From assembly GCA_027489335.1 (NCBI GenBank), contig JAIXZX010000014.1, forward strand, positions 248,001 through 312,000: DNA of 64,000 nucleotides. The letters run 5' to 3'. The notes beneath the pieces were generated by a model that was given only the letters and a program-made list of their open reading frames with translations, was not told where the DNA came from and made no database searches. Every line of letters starts with the position of its first letter. Position 1 is the stretch's first letter. Below are positions 54,480 to 62,852 of the stretch, in pieces. The position numbers and the translations under genes are program-made. Origin of the DNA: Caulobacteraceae bacterium (GTDB lineage: Bacteria; Pseudomonadota; Alphaproteobacteria; Caulobacterales; Caulobacteraceae).

Positions 54480-57400
54480 TCAGTGAAAATCCCGGCTGCG
54501 GATCAGGCGGCCGGTGACGTTGGAGGCGGCGCGGATCTCGGCCTTGTCTTCCCGCAGGCGGGAGAGCTGGGGGGTCAGGTCCTCGAAGCGTTCAGCGACC
54601 ACATGGATCACCTCGCCGGCCTTCTGCAGCCGGCCGTGGACCAGCAGGAAGGCCGAGGTCATCACCAGGCGGCGGTTGGCCTCGAAGGCGTCCTTCCAGA
54701 TCACCAGATTGGCCGGCCCGGTCTCATCCTCCAGGGTGACGAAGGTGACCCCCTTGGCCGTGCCCGGACGCTGGCGGACCAGAACCAGACCGGCCACGCA
54801 GACCTTGGCCCCGTGCCGCAGGGCCGAAAGCTGGCCTGCGGGAACCGCGCCCCGCTCAGCCAGCCCCCGGCGGAAGAAGCCGCAAGGGTGGGCCTTCAGG
54901 GACAGTCGTGTAGTCCGGTAGTCCTCAGCCACCTGGTGGGGCAGGCTCATCAGGGGCAGATCGGCCTGGGTCTCCGTGGCGCGCAGGCCGCCTTGGCGGG
55001 CGAACAGGGGGGCGGTGTCCTCCACCCGGCCCTCGCCGGTCAGACCCTTGGCCAGCCAAAGCGCCGCACGCCGGTCGAGGCCAAGGGACCGACACGCGTC
55101 AGCCTCGGCCAGCAGCTCCAGGGACCGTTGCGACAGGCGGGCCTGACGGGCCAGCTGCGGCAGGGTGTTGGCGCCGGCCGCCCGCGCTGCGATCAGGCGC
55201 TCCATCTCCTCGCGGTTCAGGCCCTTGATCATGCGCAGGCCCAGGCGCACGGCCTTCAGCCGGCTCTCGGCGTCCGGGGCCTCCAGGGTGCAGTCCCAGG
55301 CGCTGGCCAGGATGTCGGGACCGCGCACCTCCACCCCGTGGTCGCGGGCGTCGCGGACCAGTTGGGCGGGCTGGTAGAAGCCCATAGGCTGGCTGTTCAG
55401 GAGCGCGGCGCAAAACACGTCGGGCCAGCGCTGCTTGACCCAGGCCGAGGCGTAGACCAGCAGCGCGAAGCTGATGGCGTGGCTCTCGGGGAAGCCATAG
55501 GAGCCGAAGCCCTCGATCTGGGCGAAGCACCGCCTGGCGAAGTCGGGATCATATCCCCGGGCGACCATGCCCTCGATGAACTTGATCCCATAGTCCCCCA
55601 CATTGCCGTGGTGGCGGAAGGTGGCCATGGCCCGGCGCAGGCCGTTGGCCTCGGCGTCGGTGAACTTGGCCGCCTCGATGGCCAGGCGCATGGCCTGTTC
55701 CTGGAAGAGCGGCACCCCCAGGGTCTTGCCCAGCACCTGCTTCAGCTCATCGGCCGGGCCGTGGTCGGGATGGGGGGCGGGGAAGTCCACCGGGTCCTTG
55801 CCCTCCCGGCGGCGCAGATAGGGGTGCACCATGTCCCCCTGGATGGGCCCTGGCCGCACGATGGCCACCTCGATCACCAGGTCATAGAACCTGCGGGGCT
55901 TGAGCCTGGGCAACATGGACATCTGGGCCCGGCTCTCCACCTGGAAGACGCCGACGGAATCGGCCCGCGACAGCATCTCGTAAACCGCCGGGTCCTCCTG
56001 GGGGATGTCGGCCAGATCGTGCAGGTGCTGGCCATGGTCGGCCCGCAGCATGGAGAGGCTCTTACGCAGGGCGCTGAGCATGCCGAGCGCCAGGACGTCG
56101 ACCTTCATCAGGCCGAGCGCATCGATGTCGTCCTTGTCCCACTCGATGAAGGTGCGGTCCTTCATGGCCCCGTTGCCGATGGGCACGGTCTCGTCCAGCC
56201 GCCGCTTGGTGAGGATGAACCCCCCCACATGCTGCGACAGGTGCCGGGGAAAGCCGATCAGCTCTGTGGCGAGCGTCGTGGCCCTGCGGATCTGGGGGTT
56301 GTCGGGGTCCAGGCCTGTTTGACGGACATGATCATCGGGCGTGCCGGTCCCGTAGCTGCCCCACACCGTGCCGGCGAGCGCCGCGGTGACATCCTCGGTG
56401 AGGCCCAGCGCCTTGCCCACCTGGCGGATGGCCATGCGCGGCCGATAGTGGATGACAGTGGCGCAGATCGCCGCCCGGTCGCGGCCATAGCGGCCATAGA
56501 CGTATTGCATCACCTCTTCGCGGCGCTCATGCTCGAAATCCACGTCGATGTCCGGGGGCTCGCCGCGCTCTTCGGAGATGAAGCGGGAGAACAGCAGGTC
56601 CTGGTCGGGCTTGGTGGGGTCCACCGCCGTGACGCCCAGACAGAAGCAGACGCAGGAATTGGCCGCCGATCCCCGCCCCTGGCAGAGGATGCCTTGAGCC
56701 CTGGCCCAGGCGACGATGTCGTGGACGGTGAGGAAATAGTTGGCGTAGTCCAGCCGCTCGATCAGATCGAGCTCGTGGTTCAGCAGCTTTCGCACCTTGT
56801 CGGGCACGCCCCGGCGATAGCGTTGGGAGGCGCCGCGCCAGGTGATGTCGCGCAGGTGGGCGATGGGGGTCTTGCCCGGCGGCACGGGCTCGTCGGGATA
56901 TTCGTAGCGCAGCTCGGACAGGTCGAAGTCGATCAGGCCAGCCACGGTGGTCGACTGCGCCAGGGCCTCTGGGAAGCGGGCGAACAGGCGGGCCATTTCG
57001 GAGGGCGACTTCAGGTGCCGCTCGGCGTTGGCCGCCAGGCGCCAGCCGGCCTGATCGATGGTGGTCTTTTCGGCGATACAGGTCAGGACGTCCTGCAAAG
57101 GCCGCCGCTCGGGCCCGTGATAGAGCACGTCATTGACCGCCGTCATGGGCGCGCCGCTGGCGGTCGAGAGCGCCTGCAGATGGGCCAAGCGGGGCAGGTC
57201 CCGGGCGCCATAACCTCTCGCCGCAGCCAGCCAGACCTGGCCCCGGAAGTCGCCGGCCACCTTGGTCAGGACCTGAGCGAAGGCCTCGTCCAGGCGGGTG
57301 GGCGGCACGGCCAGCGCCACCTGACCCTCCGCATGGGCGGCGAAGTCCTCGTAGAAGAGCTCGCAGCCCCCCTTCCTCGCCCGCCGTTGGCCGAGCGTCA

Positions 57401-57695
57401 GCAGGCGGGTCAGGCGGCCATAGGCTTCCCGGTCCTTCGGATAACAGACCAGGCTCGGCGTCCCATCAGTGAAGTCCAGGCGGGCGCCGGTCAGGACCCT
57501 GATGTTCCGCTCGCGCCCCGCGCTCCAGGCCCGCACGACGCCGGCCAGGCTGTTGCGGTCGCAGACGCCGATGGCCGAAATCCCCAAAGCCTCGGCGGTG
57601 GCCACCAGCTCCCACGGGTGGGAGGCGCCACGCAGGAAGGAGAAGTTGCTGGCCGCCATCAGCTCGGCATAGGCGGGGGAGGGGGCGGGCGGCAT
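54480..57695 (-). CDS. dnaE2: Error-prone DNA polymerase DnaE2
   Basis: 1071 residues, C-family polymerase acting in SOS mutagenesis and translesion synthesis. A PHP domain that lacks the metal-binding HxH of proofreading enzymes ([15 protein letters not shown]) is followed by the palm with the catalytic Asp pair in [20 protein letters not shown], the beta-clamp interaction region, and an OB domain ([19 protein letters not shown]). It is third gene of imuA-imuB-dnaE2, eight bases after imuB. ATG at 57695 chosen; an earlier in-frame start would overlap imuB. Confidence 0.96.
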   Translation of the reverse strand: MPPAPSPAYAELMAASNFSFLRGASHPWELVATAEALGISAIGVCDRNSLAGVVRAWSAGRERNIRVLTGARLDFTDGTPSLVCYPKDREAYGRLTRLLTLGQRRARKGGCELFYEDFAAHAEGQVALAVPPTRLDEAFAQVLTKVAGDFRGQVWLAAARGYGARDLPRLAHLQALSTASGAPMTAVNDVLYHGPERRPLQDVLTCIAEKTTIDQAGWRLAANAERHLKSPSEMARLFARFPEALAQSTTVAGLIDFDLSELRYEYPDEPVPPGKTPIAHLRDITWRGASQRYRRGVPDKVRKLLNHELDLIERLDYANYFLTVHDIVAWARAQGILCQGRGSAANSCVCFCLGVTAVDPTKPDQDLLFSRFISEERGEPPDIDVDFEHERREEVMQYVYGRYGRDRAAICATVIHYRPRMAIRQVGKALGLTEDVTAALAGTVWGSYGTGTPDDHVRQTGLDPDNPQIRRATTLATELIGFPRHLSQHVGGFILTKRRLDETVPIGNGAMKDRTFIEWDKDDIDALGLMKVDVLALGMLSALRKSLSMLRADHGQHLHDLADIPQEDPAVYEMLSRADSVGVFQVESRAQMSMLPRLKPRRFYDLVIEVAIVRPGPIQGDMVHPYLRRREGKDPVDFPAPHPDHGPADELKQVLGKTLGVPLFQEQAMRLAIEAAKFTDAEANGLRRAMATFRHHGNVGDYGIKFIEGMVARGYDPDFARRCFAQIEGFGSYGFPESHAISFALLVYASAWVKQRWPDVFCAALLNSQPMGFYQPAQLVRDARDHGVEVRGPDILASAWDCTLEAPDAESRLKAVRLGLRMIKGLNREEMERLIAARAAGANTLPQLARQARLSQRSLELLAEADACRSLGLDRRAALWLAKGLTGEGRVEDTAPLFARQGGLRATETQADLPLMSLPHQVAEDYRTTRLSLKAHPCGFFRRGLAERGAVPAGQLSALRHGAKVCVAGLVLVRQRPGTAKGVTFVTLEDETGPANLVIWKDAFEANRRLVMTSAFLLVHGRLQKAGEVIHVVAERFEDLTPQLSRLREDKAEIRAASNVTGRLIRSRDFH

Positions 57696-57703
57696 GGTCG
57701 CGC

Positions 57704-59269
57704 CTATCCGAACAGGCCGTGCAGCCACCACTTCGCTGCGGCGCCCGCCTCATAGAGGCCTGAGCGGAAGATCCAGAAGCGGGCGCCCGCCTGGTCTTCC
57801 ACCCGGTAATAGTCGCGCACATGGGCAGCCGAGACCGCCCCGATGGGCGCCTTCCACCATTCTTCGGCGATCCGCTCCGGCCCCTCGGCCAGACGCACCC
57901 GATGCAGCTGGCCCCGCCAGCGGAACTGCACCGGCGGGTCGTCGGGGACGGGGGCCGTGGCCTCGATGGGCTCGGGCCGTCGGAACAGGCGGATGGGCCT
58001 TGGCCGCGCCGGGTCCCAGCGGGCCGGGGGTTCGGGGGAAAAGGGCGCCCGCCTGGCCACCGCCCGCTCGGGCACATGGCTCTCCACCGCCTGGCTGGTC
58101 CAGACCCGCTCCGCCCCCAGGCGGTTGGCCAGGCGGTCCACCAGGGGGGCGATCTCGACACCGCCGCCCGCCGCCGGCTCCGACGCCAGGGCCGCCTGAC
58201 GGGCGCTTAAGGTGTCCACCTCGAAGGCCGCCAGGGTCACCTGCTCCACCCCAAAGCCCGGATCCACCTGCTCGAGCCTGGGCAGGAAGAGGCGGGTGAT
58301 CCGCGACGCCTCCCGGGCGCCGACGGCCAGGCCCACCTCCACGGTCTGGGGACGGCCGTCCACCCGGTGGTAGGCGAGCTCGAAGCGTCGGGCGCCCTGA
58401 CCCTCGGCAGTCAGCCGGGCGCAGAGCCGTTCGACGATGTCGCCGCACACACGGGCTAGATCGTCTGGCGTGCTGATCGGCTCGGCCAGGGCCAGGCGGT
58501 CGAACCATGGATTGGCCGGCCGGCGGAAGGCCAGGGCCTCGGGCGCCTCGCCCATGGCCTGATCCAGGCGGGTGATCAGCTCCAGGCCAAACCGCCTGGC
58601 CAGCTGGCTGCGGGGCAGGCGGCGGACCTCGCCGATCCGGCGCAGACCCAGGCGCTCCAGCTGGGCGCAGGCGGCCTCTGAAATCCGTAGGGCGCTGGGG
58701 GGCAGGTGGTCCAGCACCTCGCCCTGTCGGCCCGGCGGGCAGAGGCTGGCGCCGTCCCCGTGGCGGGCCAGGGCCCAGGCGGCGCCGGCCGTATCGGCCA
58801 CGCCGCAGGCCACGGGCAGGTCGTTGCGGGCGAGACGCCGGCGAAAGTCGGCCACCAGGGCGGCCTCGCCTCCCCAGAGATGGGCGAGGCCCGTAATGTC
58901 CAGAAACAGGCCGTCCGGGGGATCGGGCGCCGCGGCCGGGGAAAAGCGCACGCACCAGTCGACCAGGGCCAGTAGAGCCTGGGCGTCGGCCTCGGGCTCG
59001 GCCTCGGCGGTGGCGAGGTTCGGAACATAGGCCAGGGCGTCGGCGGCCTTCTGGCCGGCAAACAGGCCCAGGGCCGCAGCCGACCGGTCCACAGCCGCCA
59101 GCCGGCGGGTTCCGCGGCTCGTCTCCACCAGGGCCAGAGGCGCCTCAGGCGCGGCGGCGGGCGATGGCGTCGCCCCCGACGGGGAAGGGGATGGCGGGGC
59201 GGGCGGGTTGCGCCGGCGCCAGTTGTCGATCGCCCAGGTCGGCGACCAGGCGCAGAGGATGCGCGTCAT
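57704..59269 (-). CDS. imuB: ImuB, catalytically inactive Y-family polymerase homologue
   Basis: 521 residues. Y-family fold without the catalytic acidic residues: the N-terminus [17 protein letters not shown] replaces the usual Asp-x-Asp. Conserved helix-hairpin-helix region [18 protein letters not shown] and a C-terminal extension that contacts the beta clamp and DnaE2. It links the mutasome components. The ATG lies 125 bases inside imuA, in another frame. The upstream open frame is imuA sequence read out of frame. Confidence 0.93.
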   Translation of the reverse strand: MTRILCAWSPTWAIDNWRRRNPPAPPSPSPSGATPSPAAAPEAPLALVETSRGTRRLAAVDRSAAALGLFAGQKAADALAYVPNLATAEAEPEADAQALLALVDWCVRFSPAAAPDPPDGLFLDITGLAHLWGGEAALVADFRRRLARNDLPVACGVADTAGAAWALARHGDGASLCPPGRQGEVLDHLPPSALRISEAACAQLERLGLRRIGEVRRLPRSQLARRFGLELITRLDQAMGEAPEALAFRRPANPWFDRLALAEPISTPDDLARVCGDIVERLCARLTAEGQGARRFELAYHRVDGRPQTVEVGLAVGAREASRITRLFLPRLEQVDPGFGVEQVTLAAFEVDTLSARQAALASEPAAGGGVEIAPLVDRLANRLGAERVWTSQAVESHVPERAVARRAPFSPEPPARWDPARPRPIRLFRRPEPIEATAPVPDDPPVQFRWRGQLHRVRLAEGPERIAEEWWKAPIGAVSAAHVRDYYRVEDQAGARFWIFRSGLYEAGAAAKWWLHGLFG

Positions 59270-59987
59270 CCTGGATCTCCGTATTTGAATAGGCCCCGGG
59301 ACTTTCGAAGAGCCAGGCGCCGGGGCGCCCGCCGCGACAGCGCTCCAGGCTCGCCCGCCAGCGGGGTGCGCCAAGGCCCGGTCGCCCGGCTGCTGGCTGG
59401 CTGGGGGCCGAGGCGATGGACCAGCGGGTGGCCGCCGCCGATCCGCCGGCCGTCCCGGGCGCCCCGCCGCCAAAGGGCCGCCGGGCGATCAGGAAGCCGG
59501 TGGCTCGCCCCTTCTCGCAGGCCAGCTGCAGCCTGCGGCCCGCCGTCAGGTCACAGGCCTGAGCCTCGACGATCACCGCCCCCACCCCGGACGCCCCCAG
59601 GGCGTCCTCGGCTGCGGCCAGGGCTTGGGCCTCGTCCCGGACCCAGACCTCGATCAGCCCGCCTGCGGGAAAGCCCAGTCCCGCCAGGCCCGGCGGGTGC
59701 AGGTCGTCCCGCCGGGCGATCCAGACCGCCGGGCCCGCTTTCAGCAGAGGCCTGGCGAGCAGGGCGACGAAGGCGGCGGGCGCCGCGGCGGTCTCAGCCT
59801 CTATCCCCTCGCCCCCCAGCTCATGCCAGCGGTGGAGGGGCAGGCCCCGCCCGCCGGGGAAGCAGCGGTCGACCGACACCTCGCCGAAGGAGAGCGACGC
59901 AGGATCCCCCCGTCCGCCCGTCTCCAGGGCCGCGATCTTCGCCCGTACGGCGTCCAGAGCGCGTCCCGTCCCGGTGAAACCCGACAT
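59145..59987 (-). CDS. imuA: ImuA, SOS mutasome component (RecA/SulA-like)
   Basis: 280 residues. RecA-like core (VDRCFPGGRGLPLHRWHELG, RPLLKAGPAVWIARRDDLH, AVIVEAQACDLTAGRRLQLA). The C-terminus [17 protein letters not shown] is family-like and shows that the gene really continues past the imuB start. The ATG at 59987 has AAGGG about eight bases upstream; an ATG at 59996 is also possible. It lies directly downstream of a LexA box, so its transcription is DNA-damage induced, as shown for the equivalent Caulobacter operon. Confidence 0.92.
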   Translation of the reverse strand: MSGFTGTGRALDAVRAKIAALETGGRGDPASLSFGEVSVDRCFPGGRGLPLHRWHELGGEGIEAETAAAPAAFVALLARPLLKAGPAVWIARRDDLHPPGLAGLGFPAGGLIEVWVRDEAQALAAAEDALGASGVGAVIVEAQACDLTAGRRLQLACEKGRATGFLIARRPFGGGAPGTAGGSAAATRWSIASAPSQPAAGRPGLGAPRWRASLERCRGGRPGAWLFESPGAYSNTEIQDDAHPLRLVADLGDRQLAPAQPARPAIPFPVGGDAIARRRA

Positions 59988-60002
59988 CCTCCTCATCCCT
60001 TC

Positions 60003-60017
60003 GTTCTTCTTTTGTTC
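60003..60017. promoter_or_regulatory. LexA (SOS) box of the imuA-imuB-dnaE2 operon
   Basis: GTTC-TTCTTTT-GTTC on the plus strand, a perfect direct repeat GTTC-N7-GTTC, the established alphaproteobacterial LexA site. It overlaps the predicted imuA -10 box and ends 16 bases upstream of the imuA start, a position that would block RNA polymerase. Confidence 0.9.
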
Positions 60018-60041
60018 TAGTCTGGAGTCCGCCAGAGTCAA
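60014..60041 (-). promoter_or_regulatory. Probable imuA promoter
   Basis: Minus strand: -35 TTGACT (60036-60041), a 16-base spacer, -10 TAGAAC (60014-60019). The -10 is inside the LexA box, which fits SOS repression. Start predicted near 60007, giving a leader of about 20 bases. Confidence 0.6.
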
Positions 60042-60194
60042 TCAACCCAGAATGAGTCCCGGGTCTGAGCCCTCGCCGGGGCCGACGAATCTGATACCCC
60101 CAGGGACCGCGCGGGCGCTGTCCGGACCGAGAACCGGAGCCCGCGCCCCGCGTTGCGTCCTCATCCAGGCGCCGCATCGCAAGGAAGGGCGCGC

Positions 60195-60728
60195 ATGCTG
60201 CGACGATTCATCGACTGGTGGCGGGGGCCAGCGCCAGCCCCCCGGACGCCCGAGGCGCCGACCCCCCAGGCCGGCGCCGTGCCCTATCGTGTCACCGACA
60301 AGGGGGTCTCAGTCCTTCTGGTCACCTCGCGGCGCACCGGACGCTGGGTCTTTCCCAAGGGCGGGCTGATGAGCGGCCGCACCCCCTGGGAGTCTGCGGC
60401 CCAGGAAGCCCTGGAGGAGGCCGGCGTCGAGGGCGAGGTCGAGGATGTGGCGCTCGGCGCCTATCCCTCCGTCCGCATCCGCGGCGACCGCCGGGAGGAT
60501 CTGGAGGTCAGCCTCTATCTCCTGCGGGTGACCCGGCAGCTGGACCGTTGGCCCGAACGCGGCCAGAGGCGCCGCCGGTGGATGACCCTGCCGGAGGCCG
60601 CCGCCCGCCTGGGCGATCCGGGCCTGGTTGACCTGCTGAACCGGGCCGCCGAGCGTCTGGAGGCCCAGGCCACGCCGGCGAAACCCGCCAAGGGCCGCCG
60701 CAAGGTCAAAGCTGCGTCAGGACGCTGA
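60195..60728 (+). CDS. Nudix hydrolase
   Basis: 177 residues. A short basic N-terminus is followed by a Nudix fold. The Nudix box reads GGLMSGRTPWESAAQEALEE then AGV: the last Glu pair is intact, but the first Glu and the Arg of the consensus are replaced (by Thr/Pro region and Gln). The preceding GRWVFPKGG resembles diphosphoinositol or diadenosine polyphosphatases. Activity could be on nucleoside polyphosphates; the substrate is unknown. ATG with GGAAGGG upstream. Its end overlaps the PiT gene stop by 23 bases, convergent. Confidence 0.85.
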   Translation: MLRRFIDWWRGPAPAPRTPEAPTPQAGAVPYRVTDKGVSVLLVTSRRTGRWVFPKGGLMSGRTPWESAAQEALEEAGVEGEVEDVALGAYPSVRIRGDRREDLEVSLYLLRVTRQLDRWPERGQRRRRWMTLPEAAARLGDPGLVDLLNRAAERLEAQATPAKPAKGRRKVKAASGR

Positions 60729-62214
60729 GCAGACCATACATGCCCGTCGCCAGGACGCCGGCGGCCGGAACGGTGACCACCCAGGCCGCGGCGATGCTCC
60801 AGGCATGGCGCCGGCGCACCAGGCGGCGCTTCTCGGTCTTCTCCCGTTGCCGCTCGGTGAGTTCGGCGGGGGGCTGAGGGCGGCTGGGGTCGGTCGGCTC
60901 GGGCGCCGCCCCGTTGGGCCGGCGGCGCACCCCGCGATTGGTCAGGATCTCCCGCAGCAGACCCACCCCGAAAATGCCGCCGATGGCGATGTGGGTGGAG
61001 GAGACCGGCAGGCCCAGCGTTGAGGCGCCGAGGACCGTGATGGCCGCGGCCTGTGCCACGCAATAGGCCCGGATGGCGTCCATCTTGGTGATCTTTTCGC
61101 CGACAGTGCGGATCAGGCGAGGGCCGAACAGGGCCAAGCCGAGCGAAATGCCCAGGGCGCCGATGGCCAGCACCCAGAGCGGCAGGGCGACATCGCCCGC
61201 CGTGGTGGCCGAACCGGTCTGGGCGGCGCTGACGATCGCCGCCAGGGGGCCTACGGCGTTGGCCACGTCATTGGCGCCATGGGCGAAGGACAGCAGGGCG
61301 GCTGCGCAGATCAGCGGCAGGACGAACAGCCGGCTGACCTCCTTGCGCCGGTTTTCCATCACGGCCGACCGATGGGCCACCCAGGGGCGGGCGGCCAGCC
61401 ATCCCCCCAGGCTCAGGGCGCCGGCCAGAACCAGGGTCGTTCGACCTGACGGGCTCCAGATCCGGCTCAGCCCCTTGCTCAGCATATAGAGGGTGAACAC
61501 CCCGCTCATCAGGCCGATCAGCAGGGGCACCCAGGTGCGGGCCGCAGCGATCCGGTCCTGGCGGAACAGGATGGTCACCTTGATCAGGCCGAGCAGGCCT
61601 GCGGCCACCAGTCCGCCGAGGACCGGCGAGATCACCCAGCTGGCGGCGATGGCGCCGAGCGTCGGCCAAGCCACCACGCCAAAGCCGGCAGCGGCGACAC
61701 CTGAACCCAGCACGGCGCCGACGATGGAATGGGTGGTGGAGACCGGCGCCCCGATCACGGTGGCCAGGTTGATCCAGACCGCGGCGGCGAACAGGGCGGC
61801 GGTCATCACCAGGATGAAGTTGATGGTCCCCAGATCGGCGGGCGGGGTGATGATGCCCTTGGAGACGGTGGCGACCACGTCCCCGCCGGCCAGGATGGCG
61901 CCGGCGGCCTCGCAGATGCCGGCTATGACCAGGGCCGCGGCCATGGGCAGGGCCTTGCTGCCTACCGCCGGGCCCATGTTGTTGGCTACGTCATTGGCGC
62001 CGATATTCAGGGCCAGGTAGCCGGCCACCACCGCGCCGACGATGGCGTAGACGGCCAGCGGGCCATCACCCACCACCAGGGTGGCGAAGATGGTCACCGC
62101 CACCAGGAACAGGATCGAAAGCCCCGGCAGGGCGATGGAGCGCGACAGGTCGTGGGTGGCGCTTTGCAGGCGCGTGACCTTGCTGAGGTCCTTGTCGAGG
62201 GTGGTCTTGGCCAA
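60706..62214 (-). CDS. pit: PiT-family inorganic phosphate transporter
   Basis: About 502 residues, polytopic; H+- or Na+-coupled phosphate uptake. The duplicated PiT signature is present twice: GANDVANNMGPAVGSKA and GANDVANAVGPLAAI. The two substrate-loop repeats are PVSTTHSIVGAVLGSG and PVSSTHIAIGGIFGVG. There is a long basic cytoplasmic loop near the C-terminus (RERR/KTEKRRLVRRR region). Start uncertain: I prefer the TTG at 62214 (GGAAG eight bases upstream; AKTTLDKDLSKV follows); an ATG at 62256 adds 14 residues and lacks a Shine-Dalgarno. Confidence 0.93.
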   Translation of the reverse strand: MAKTTLDKDLSKVTRLQSATHDLSRSIALPGLSILFLVAVTIFATLVVGDGPLAVYAIVGAVVAGYLALNIGANDVANNMGPAVGSKALPMAAALVIAGICEAAGAILAGGDVVATVSKGIITPPADLGTINFILVMTAALFAAAVWINLATVIGAPVSTTHSIVGAVLGSGVAAAGFGVVAWPTLGAIAASWVISPVLGGLVAAGLLGLIKVTILFRQDRIAAARTWVPLLIGLMSGVFTLYMLSKGLSRIWSPSGRTTLVLAGALSLGGWLAARPWVAHRSAVMENRRKEVSRLFVLPLICAAALLSFAHGANDVANAVGPLAAIVSAAQTGSATTAGDVALPLWVLAIGALGISLGLALFGPRLIRTVGEKITKMDAIRAYCVAQAAAITVLGASTLGLPVSSTHIAIGGIFGVGLLREILTNRGVRRRPNGAAPEPTDPSRPQPPAELTERQREKTEKRRLVRRRHAWSIAAAWVVTVPAAGVLATGMYGLLSVLTQL

Positions 62215-62384
62215 GAGGGCGTCTTCCGTGCAGCCGATCGTCCGTGGACGGCGCATTAGCACAGACGGCCGCCTCAAACAGAGGCTTGGCGGCCCTCCGG
62301 CGATACAACCGGTGACATTTCACTTGTCGGCCGCCTTCGGGTGGTCAAACCTGACGCCGCAGCTCGATGAGGATTTTGAACATC

Positions 62385-62708
62385 ATGCGCCAGATTCTGC
62401 TCGCCGCCCTGGCGGCCATCCTGCTGGCTGGGCCTGCCGCCGCTCAGGAGGCGCCGCCGCCGCAAGGGCCTGATACCGAGGTGACCGGCGTTGAGGTCGA
62501 CGGCGAGGCGCCGCCGGTTCCGCAGACCGATCCGGTGATCTGCCGGCGGGTGGAGATCCCCGGTTCGCGGCTGTCGACCCAGAAGACCTGCAAGCCCAAA
62601 AGCGAATGGGTCGCCCAGAGCCGTCGTCGCTCGAGCAGCAACGAGGTCAACCAGACCGACTGCGGCGGACCCTCGGGCTGCGAAATCTACGCCCTGCCGT
62701 CCACCTGA
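62385..62708 (+). CDS. Small exported Cys-containing protein
   Basis: 107 residues, no known domain. A signal peptide MRQILLAALAAILLAGPAAA is followed by a Pro/Glu-rich linker and a compact part with four Cys (VICRRVEIPGSRL, KTCKPKSEWVAQ, TDCGG, SGCEIYA) that could form two disulfides in the periplasm. Proteins with the CRR-E-x-GSR ... C-x5-W pattern are common in Caulobacterales and sphingomonads, function unknown. ATG at 62385 with GAGGA about eleven bases upstream; another ATG six codons earlier has no such site. Confidence 0.75.
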   Translation: MRQILLAALAAILLAGPAAAQEAPPPQGPDTEVTGVEVDGEAPPVPQTDPVICRRVEIPGSRLSTQKTCKPKSEWVAQSRRRSSSNEVNQTDCGGPSGCEIYALPST

Positions 62709-62751
62709 GGCGGTTCGGCGGCCGGGATCTACGCTGGGCGCCTCCCTGTCC

Positions 62752-62839
62752 GTCATGGTCGGGCTTGACCCGACCATCCATGCCCACGGCGTCTGATCCC
62801 GAGGTCATGGACCCTCGGATCAAGTCCGAGGGTGACGGC
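62752..62839. repeat. Dispersed palindromic repeat, family B, copy 3
   Basis: Stem-loop TGGTCGGGCTTGACCCGACCA, variable middle, then CCCTCGGATCAAGTCCGAGGG and GACGG; bounded by GTCA and TGACGG. It lies in the convergent spacer between the small exported protein gene and serA, where it may also end both transcripts. Confidence 0.85.
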
Positions 62840-62852
62840 GGAAAGGCGTGGC

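Noticed and set aside
54483..57755. 1090-codon plus-strand frame opposite dnaE2
   Set aside because: Same shadow effect; dnaE2 on the minus strand has all family motifs.
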